DNA of 12,494 nucleotides from Candidatus Caenarcanales bacterium. Lineage in GTDB: Bacteria > Cyanobacteriota > Vampirovibrionia > LMEP-6097. A model generated the notes under the pieces. The model was given only the letters and a program-made list of their open reading frames with translations, was not told where the DNA came from and did no database searches. Location: contig JAJTHA010000042.1 of the NCBI GenBank assembly GCA_021299565.1, positions 1-12,494 on the forward strand. Reading direction: 5' to 3'. The position numbers and the translations under genes were made by a program. Shown here piece by piece: positions 7,748 to 12,494 of this stretch (positions are counted from its first letter, which is position 1; every line of letters begins with the position of its first letter).

Positions 7748-8048
7748 TGTTTCTCCTTTATTTGTTTTCTTTTCTTTTGCCATACCAAAAAATTTTCTAA
7801 CACCACACGCGAGCCAAGAAGAGACTTAGAGCCGAGAGTATTAGAATACAAAGTTAATAGTCTCAGATTACAAAGTCCTGGTCAACCTGTTTAACTAATT
7901 TTTTAGAGTCACAAAAATACGCAGATAACTTAATTTAGAAAAATTTATGTTTTTTGAAATACAGTCAGCAAAAGACTTTGATTGTTATAAAAGAAAGTTC
8001 CTGTAAGTCAATTAAAGAAGATTAATTTTCGTATTATAATGAAAACTA
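7748..8048. promoter_or_regulatory. Divergent intergenic region between the surface-protein gene and ruvA
   Basis: About 300 bases without a supported gene. On the - strand, AAGGAG (7758-7753) serves the surface-protein gene. Upstream of it, TTGACC (7885-7880) is a good -35 candidate, but the best -10-like sequences (TATTAA at 7859-7854, TATTCT at 7848-7843) are at poor spacing, so the promoter is unresolved. If it lies there, the leader is about 90-100 bases. The ruvA side holds TATAAT at 8035-8040. I see no riboswitch, RNA gene or terminator here. Confidence 0.5.
8035..8040 (+). promoter_or_regulatory. Consensus -10 box (TATAAT) directly before ruvA
   Basis: A perfect TATAAT ends eight bases before the ruvA ATG (8049). 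Initiation about seven bases downstream would put the transcript start at or within two bases of the start codon, which suggests a leaderless or nearly leaderless mRNA. No Shine-Dalgarno sequence is present. The -35 position holds only a poor match (TTAAAG at 8012-8017). Confidence 0.45.
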
Positions 8049-8645
8049 ATGTTGGCACAGTTGAAAGGAAAGATAATCGAACGAAATTTAAGTAATAACA
8101 ATTTTGTTTTAGAAGTTAATGATATCGGTTATTTACTCGATGCCAACCTCAAAACCATAAACCAACTAAGCTTGAATTCTCTGGCCACTATCTACACTCA
8201 TCTAAGTTCAAACGAGCATGGTATAAGGCTTTTCGGTTTCCTAACTCGGGCCGAAAAAGAGATGTTTGAGACATTGATATCAGTATCAGGAATTGGTCCA
8301 AAATCTGCATTAGGAATTTTGGGCGTACTTAGCCCACAACAAATTATTTCGGCTGTGATCAAAGAAGACATTCGTGCATTATCTAGCGCACCAGGTCTTG
8401 GTAAGAAAACAGCAGAGAAATTAATCTTAGAATTACGAAGCAAGATAAAAAAACTCGCTCATCTAACTAAAGAAGATTCAAATGATAATCATATATATAG
8501 TAGTAGTTCTGAAGTGATAAATGTGCTTGAAGGACTGGGCTTCGATTATCTTGATATAAAAGAGTTATTGGAAAAAGCTCAGAAAGAGTCTATTGCAGAC
8601 GAGACCGAATCACTGGTGAAATTCTGCCTGAGTGCGGGCTCTTAA
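8049..8645 (+). CDS. ruvA: Holliday junction branch migration protein RuvA
   Basis: DNA-binding subunit of the RuvAB branch-migration complex. RuvA tetramers hold the four-way junction while RuvB hexamers pump DNA, and RuvC then cuts. At 198 residues it has the normal family length. Domain I (OB fold) covers about 1-62 and starts with the typical MLAQLKGKI. Domain II has two helix-hairpin-helix motifs, VSGIGPKSAL at 79-88 and APGLGKKTAE at 114-123, which contact the DNA backbone. A flexible Ser/Asn-rich linker (about 136-155) leads to the C-terminal domain III (about 155-198), which contacts RuvB. The start agrees with family length and N-terminus but has no Shine-Dalgarno site. No ruvB or ruvC is next to it. 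The last 36 bases overlap the 3' end of the opposite-strand gene. Confidence 0.96.
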   Translation: MLAQLKGKIIERNLSNNNFVLEVNDIGYLLDANLKTINQLSLNSLATIYTHLSSNEHGIRLFGFLTRAEKEMFETLISVSGIGPKSALGILGVLSPQQIISAVIKEDIRALSSAPGLGKKTAEKLILELRSKIKKLAHLTKEDSNDNHIYSSSSEVINVLEGLGFDYLDIKELLEKAQKESIADETESLVKFCLSAGS

Positions 8646-9362
8646 TCTAGAGAGTAGATCAGAGGGAGCATTTACTGGCTTAGGCAATTGTTCTTGTAAC
8701 TTTTCAGGTAGATCTTCATATTTACAAGTAAAACTAATGGCTTCACTCCCAAACTTCATTGATGTAGTGATTGTCACTTGATTTTGTGTTTTATCATAGA
8801 CAAACACAGATTTAGAAAATGGCTCAGCCAGTCGAATATCAGTTGTTTGTATTAAAGCATCTTTGTCTACATTTAAGGTTAGCCAAGATTCTAAGTAATG
8901 ACTAAGAAAATTTTTCGAATAATCTCGTGAGTGACTTACAGAATCAGGCGAATCAAAAAATATTCTTGCCGGAATTTTATGAGAAAGTCGATTTTGTGAA
9001 ATCAAAGTCTCTATCATAGTCTCTTTAATTGAAATTTCTGTGAATTTATCAGAAAACAGTTGCAGCTTTTCTCTGACGCCATCTTTATTGTATTTAGCCA
9101 AAATAAAATGAACTTTTTCGCCTGTTACTTGGATAAATCTAAAAAAATGATTTTGAGAATTCATTTGAAAATCATCGACTTTATATTTTGCTTGATCAAT
9201 ATCTTTTAAGCTTGTGTCAGTAACTGGTTTAGCTAAGCTTGGGTATAAAGCTTTAAAAAATTCATCAGAAAAAAACTGTCTAAATTTAGCCTGACTTAAA
9301 TTGCCATTTTCAAGAAAAATCTCGGAGAGTTTTTGAATAATTATATTTTTTTGATTGGTTTT
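8610..9362 (-). CDS. Unrecognised reading frame, in-frame continuation of the gene after fabF (possible broken or read-through gene)
   Basis: The frame is open for 250 codons from just after TAA 9365-9363 to TGA 8612-8610. It is in the same frame as the preceding 193-codon segment. The first ATG is at 9164 (protein MNSQNHFFRF, 184 residues), but no Shine-Dalgarno site precedes it. The 66 codons above it contain no ATG, GTG, TTG or CTG, so there is no ordinary start near the upstream stop. The product is soluble-looking, without signal peptide or membrane segment. An amphipathic helical start (IIIQKLSEIF, AKFRQFFSDEFFKALY) leads to alternating strand and helix patterns and a basic tail (LLSRLRARTQAEFHQ). 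No family is recognised. Either it is the second half of one gene with a nonsense codon, or a separate protein starting at 9164. The tail overlaps ruvA by 36 bases. Confidence 0.6.
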   Translation of the reverse strand, partial: KTNQKNIIIQKLSEIFLENGNLSQAKFRQFFSDEFFKALYPSLAKPVTDTSLKDIDQAKYKVDDFQMNSQNHFFRFIQVTGEKVHFILAKYNKDGVREKLQLFSDKFTEISIKETMIETLISQNRLSHKIPARIFFDSPDSVSHSRDYSKNFLSHYLESWLTLNVDKDALIQTTDIRLAEPFSKSVFVYDKTQNQVTITTSMKFGSEAISFTCKYEDLPEKLQEQLPKPVNAPSDLLSRLRARTQAEFHQ

Positions 9363-9944
9363 TTATTTTTTTGGAGTGGTATTTAGAGTTGAATAATCAT
9401 TAAAAACATCTAGTAACTCATTTATGGGATGATTTTTCAAAGTTTTAAATTGAGTTCTATACTTATTAATTGTCATTAAAAATGACCAGATATCAGACTG
9501 TTGCAAATGACCTCCTGACAACTGGGAGATGTGCGTAATATTTGTGTGATCAAAATTGATTTCAGAATAAAGATTGCGCAAATAATCAAAAGATAAATCA
9601 CTCGAAACTTTTTTCAGTAAATTTGTAAAATTACTGGAAAAGTCTTTAGGAGGCTCTACTCGTGTGCGTATGTTTTGAAATTCGAAATCTGAAATTTCAC
9701 TTTGAAATGGCTGGACAGTAATGAACAATATAGTGTCAGTATTATTTGGCTGAAGGTTATAGGAAATAGATAAATCACTGAAATTGATTTTGGAAGCCCA
9801 TGAAGTATTTGGATCAGAATAATGACATAGAGGAACAACTTTAGGTTTGGTTTTTGCAACTTTGGATTCTGGTAGCTCTATTGGATTATTATGAACAATA
9901 TTAATTGGGGTTTTCTTTATTTCCACAATCCAATATAATAACAA
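9363..9944 (-). CDS. Unrecognised protein following fabF, ends at an in-frame TAA (possibly the N-terminal part of a longer gene)
   Basis: A 193-codon frame beginning 13 bases after the fabF stop, so probably co-transcribed with it and perhaps translationally coupled. No ATG is available near the start. The only choices are TTG 9944 or GTG 9926, neither with a clear Shine-Dalgarno site, and a stop at 9950-9948 limits any further extension. The product is hydrophilic apart from the first few residues (LLYWIV). It has a beta-like part (SDLSISYNL, DTILFITVQPF) and then a helical part ending in TLNTTPKK. No domain or catalytic motif is recognised. The stop lies in an A-rich tract (seven A, then TAA, then more A), and the frame continues open for 250 codons beyond it. 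The fatty-acid context says little about function. Confidence 0.6.
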   Translation of the reverse strand: MLLYWIVEIKKTPINIVHNNPIELPESKVAKTKPKVVPLCHYSDPNTSWASKINFSDLSISYNLQPNNTDTILFITVQPFQSEISDFEFQNIRTRVEPPKDFSSNFTNLLKKVSSDLSFDYLRNLYSEINFDHTNITHISQLSGGHLQQSDIWSFLMTINKYRTQFKTLKNHPINELLDVFNDYSTLNTTPKK

Positions 9945-9957
9945 ATTTTATCTTGAT

Positions 9958-11289
9958 TTAGATTTTCTTAACAAGAGCAACAGTATTATGCCCACCAAAG
10001 CCTAATGCCTGAGCGATAGCATATTTGACTTCTTTTTTCTTAGCCACGTTTGGCACATAATCAAGATCACAAGCAGGGTCTGCTTCTTTGTAGTTGATTG
10101 TAGGAGGCACCAGGGATTCTTTACAAGCCATAATTGCAGCAGCCATGCCCACAGGACCAGCAGCTCCTATCAGGTGACCGGTCATGGACTTAGTTGAAGA
10201 AACGGCAAGCTTATAAGCGTGCTCACCAAAAACTCTTTTGATAGCAGCAGTTTCACGAGCATCATTGAGAGGAGTACTGGTTCCATGAGCTGAAATATAA
10301 TCAACAAGCTCTCTTGACTTATCTAAGCCAGCGCATCTAAGAGCCATCTCAATTGCTCTAGCTCCGCCGCTACCATCTTCTGTAGGTGCAGTAATATGAT
10401 AGGCATCACAACTAGCGCCTACGCCAGCAAGTTCAGCATAAATAGTCGCACCGCGTTTTTTTGCAAACTCATAATCTTCAAGTACAAATATCAAAGCACC
10501 TTCTGACATCACAAAACCATCACGACGTTTGTCAAATGGACAACTAGCCTCGCTAGGATTCTCTACCTGACGGCGAGAGAGAGCAGTCATATTATAAAAA
10601 GAAGAAATAGCTAAAGTATTTAAACAAGCCTCTGTGCCGCCAGCAAGCATGACATCAGCAAGACCGTTTTTGATATAGTAAAAAGCATCAAAGATACTAT
10701 CCAAACCAGTTGCACAAGCAGTTGCATCGGATTTAGCTCTACCTTGCAAACCCCACAAAATTCCAATATGACCAGAAGCAGCGTTTGGCATTAGTCGAAT
10801 AATTGATCTAAGACCAATTGATTTAAGCCCTCTATTAATAAGTGTATTGGAATCATCACAAGTTGTTTTGATGCCGCCAATTCCCGTACCAACGAAAGTG
10901 CCCACGCGGGTTCTATCACTGCCATATTCTTCTAATTTGTCAAAATTTATTTGCGCATCTTCAATTGCTAGTTTCGCTGCAACTACTGCAAACTGTGAAA
11001 CCTTGTCCATGTCCTTGTTAAAGCCTTTAACTTCGCGAGGATCCAAATTAGTGAAATGCTCTTCGACATTCCAGTTTTTTACTTGTCCACCAAAATTAAC
11101 TGGTGCTTTAACTTCGTCTCCTGCTTGATTCGTATAATTATCAGTTTTATCAAGATAGTTGATACCACTTTTACCTGAGCTAAGTGCTGACCAAAAATCT
11201 TTAACGCCCAATCCTATTGGAGTTACTGGACCTATACCTGTTATTACCACACGTTTTTCTGATCTAATTTCTGACATAAGGGCCATCAT
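9958..11289 (-). CDS. fabF: Beta-ketoacyl-[acyl-carrier-protein] synthase II
   Basis: Condensing enzyme of type II fatty acid synthesis: acyl-enzyme plus malonyl-ACP gives beta-ketoacyl-ACP and CO2, in the cytoplasm. The thiolase fold is complete. Numbering from the first Met, the nucleophile is Cys192 in DATACATG, with His335 in SAHGTSTPLND and His372 in KSMTGHLIGAAG completing the Cys-His-His triad and Lys367 beside it. The N-terminal VVITGIGPVTPIG and C-terminal ALGFGGHN are typical. At 443 residues it is slightly longer than the usual 410-415, with a small N-proximal insertion around 45-70. The start is uncertain: ATG 11289, 11286 or 11277 (MSEIRSEKRV) are all possible and none has a good ribosome site. 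No acpP or fabG lies beside it. It leads an apparent two-part transcription unit and is divergent from the binding-protein gene. An alternative is a KAS-like polyketide enzyme, but the sequence looks like ordinary FabF. Confidence 0.95.
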   Translation of the reverse strand: MMALMSEIRSEKRVVITGIGPVTPIGLGVKDFWSALSSGKSGINYLDKTDNYTNQAGDEVKAPVNFGGQVKNWNVEEHFTNLDPREVKGFNKDMDKVSQFAVVAAKLAIEDAQINFDKLEEYGSDRTRVGTFVGTGIGGIKTTCDDSNTLINRGLKSIGLRSIIRLMPNAASGHIGILWGLQGRAKSDATACATGLDSIFDAFYYIKNGLADVMLAGGTEACLNTLAISSFYNMTALSRRQVENPSEASCPFDKRRDGFVMSEGALIFVLEDYEFAKKRGATIYAELAGVGASCDAYHITAPTEDGSGGARAIEMALRCAGLDKSRELVDYISAHGTSTPLNDARETAAIKRVFGEHAYKLAVSSTKSMTGHLIGAAGPVGMAAAIMACKESLVPPTINYKEADPACDLDYVPNVAKKKEVKYAIAQALGFGGHNTVALVKKI

Positions 11290-11293
11290 ATCT

Positions 11294-11337
11294 CATATAC
11301 TTAAATTAGTTGTTTAGCGTAAAGTTGTGTTTATAAA
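11294..11337. promoter_or_regulatory. Overlapping divergent promoters of fabF and the binding-protein gene (candidates)
   Basis: For the + strand gene, TTGTTT (11310-11315), 16 bases, TATAAA (11332-11337) fits a primary-sigma promoter with a start near 11344, about ten bases before ATG. For fabF on the - strand, TTTACG (11323-11318), 18 bases, TATATG (11299-11294) is a weaker match placed almost on the start codons. The two overlap, so initiation could be mutually exclusive. Confidence 0.3.
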
Positions 11338-11353
11338 TGATGCTGGTGTCAGA

Positions 11354-12494
11354 ATGTCAAATAGTTTAAAAAATAAATTTTTTATTTCCTTTGCAATTTT
11401 GATTATTGCTATTCCTTTTCTATGGGAGTTTTGGCTGACAAATCAAAACCAAAAATCCGAAAAAAAAGAAATTATTTTTTGGCAATATTGGAGCGGACAA
11501 GAAAAACAACCACTCGAAAATCTTGTTGAAAAATTCAATTCAGAAAATCACAGTTTCAAAGTCAAAATGCTCAGCATCTCTCTTGCCCGCAAAAAAATTC
11601 TAATGGCTATAGCTGGCGAAGTTCCTCCAGATCTAGTTCACCTAGACGGAGATATGGTCGCAGATTTTGCGCTTAGAAACGCTCTTAGTGACTTGAATCC
11701 TTACATGCAGGATTTCAAGCAAGAGGAGTTCATACCTGTTTATTTGAAAATGCTAAATTTTTCGGGACATCAATACGCACTTCCATTAATGCCGACTTGT
11801 GAAGCGATGCATATCAATAAAACGCTTCTTGATCAATATCATTTAAATTCACCAGAGACATTAGAAGACATTGTAAAAATTTTTGATACTATCAAATCCA
11901 AAGATCATATAGCTTTTCTGCCAAGCTGGCCTCAATGGGCAGGTAGATTTATTCCGGTAGTATTTGGCGGTAAATGGGCTGATGAAAATGGTCGAATCAC
12001 CGCCAACTCAAAAGCCAATCTAGAAGCTTGGCAATGGATAGTTGATAATTTCGCTTCAAAGCTAGGAGCCAATCGCCTTGCATCTTTCACTGAAGGATTT
12101 AGCGCTTATCAAAGCCCTGATAATCCTTTTTACGCGAGTAAAATCATTATCGAAAATAGCGGAGTTTGGGAATTCAAGCTAGCCAAAACTTTTGCACCTA
12201 AAATGAAAGTGGAAGTAAAAAAATTCCCTGGCAAAATTCCAAACTCAACTTATGTCATGGTGGATGCTCTTGCGATACCACGCGGTGCTAAATATTCCAA
12301 AGAAGCTTATGAATTTATGACTTGGCTACTTGAGCCTGAACAAATTGAATACCTGGCTCTTGAGCAGGGTAAATTTACACCACGAAAAAATCATAGTAAT
12401 GAGTTTTTCACCAAACATAGCAATCCATATATAAATGTTTTCATTGAGCTAGCCAATAGCCCTAATGCAATTTATTTTCCTCAATTGAAATTCA
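11354..12494 (+). CDS. Extracellular solute-binding protein, family 1 (ABC sugar-type), 3' end outside window
   Basis: Binding protein of a carbohydrate-type ABC importer (SBP_bac_1 / MalE-UgpB-like fold), expected outside the cytoplasmic membrane. The frame is open for 380 codons to the window edge with no stop. Residues about 8-29 form one hydrophobic segment without a lipobox Cys or a clear cleavage site, so it is probably a membrane anchor. The mature domain starts with the family pattern FWQYWSGQE at 42-50, followed by a helix ending EKFNSEN and then VPPDLVHLDGD. Further on come the Trp-rich part around 195-210 (PSWPQWAGRF), ENSGVWEF and the late FMTWLLEPEQ helix. ATG 11354 is chosen because it directly precedes the signal segment; an in-frame GTG at 11327 is possible, and neither has a Shine-Dalgarno site. 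The ligand cannot be inferred. Permease genes may follow outside the window. Confidence 0.88.
   Translation, partial: MSNSLKNKFFISFAILIIAIPFLWEFWLTNQNQKSEKKEIIFWQYWSGQEKQPLENLVEKFNSENHSFKVKMLSISLARKKILMAIAGEVPPDLVHLDGDMVADFALRNALSDLNPYMQDFKQEEFIPVYLKMLNFSGHQYALPLMPTCEAMHINKTLLDQYHLNSPETLEDIVKIFDTIKSKDHIAFLPSWPQWAGRFIPVVFGGKWADENGRITANSKANLEAWQWIVDNFASKLGANRLASFTEGFSAYQSPDNPFYASKIIIENSGVWEFKLAKTFAPKMKVEVKKFPGKIPNSTYVMVDALAIPRGAKYSKEAYEFMTWLLEPEQIEYLALEQGKFTPRKNHSNEFFTKHSNPYINVFIELANSPNAIYFPQLKF

Noticed and set aside
7748..7783. Twelve-codon longer start of the surface protein at ATG 7783
   Set aside because: It has no ribosome site and would put a charged stretch before the signal peptide. 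ATG 7747 has AAGGAG five bases upstream.
3072..7829. Several + strand open frames across the surface-protein gene
   Set aside because: The repetitive Thr/Ala/Val codons of the - strand gene leave few stops on the other strand. None has a start signal or recognisable product.
9363..9365. Reassigned TAA codon as the explanation of the interrupted frame
   Set aside because: fabF, ruvA, flagellin 2 and the surface protein all end properly at TAA, so TAA is a normal stop in this genome.

Overview
The window is low-G+C bacterial chromosome (roughly one third G+C by eye). Three tandem flagellin genes make this a flagellated bacterium. The lineage cannot be fixed from the sequence alone. The mix of short flagellins, a very large Thr/Ala/Ser-rich secreted protein and housekeeping genes would suit an uncultured lineage such as Vampirovibrionia/Melainabacteria, but that is a guess. 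There are no tRNA or rRNA genes, transposases, CRISPR arrays or phage genes.

Layout: (1) 2-2912, + strand: a flagellin cluster with the 3' end of one gene, one complete 312-aa gene and one complete 314-aa gene. Each complete gene has a strong AAGGAG ribosome site and an upstream CCGATA-type candidate flagellar promoter. A strong terminator follows at 3018-3049 and a second, bidirectional one at 3059-3096. (2) 3116-7747, - strand: one 1543-aa secreted, beta-rich, low-complexity surface protein with a signal peptide, convergent to the flagellins. (3) 7748-8048: a divergent intergenic region. (4) 8049-8645, + strand: ruvA, encoding the Holliday-junction branch-migration subunit. (5) 11289 down to 8610, - strand: fabF (beta-ketoacyl-ACP synthase II), followed 13 bases later by an unrecognised reading frame. 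That frame is interrupted by one in-frame TAA (9363-9365) and then stays open for another 250 codons, overlapping the 3' end of ruvA tail to tail. (6) 11354 to the end, + strand: a membrane-anchored family-1 extracellular solute-binding protein, divergent from fabF and cut by the window edge.

Regions 1 and 2 are cell-surface and motility functions. Regions 4-6 are housekeeping (recombination, fatty acid synthesis) plus uptake. Nothing here forms an evident new multi-gene system. The most unusual point is the stop-interrupted gene after fabF. A second is the contrast between genes with strong Shine-Dalgarno sites (flagellins, surface protein) and genes with none whose candidate -10 elements sit almost on the start codon (ruvA, fabF, the binding protein). 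A third is a pair of interleaved inverted repeats between the second and third flagellin genes.
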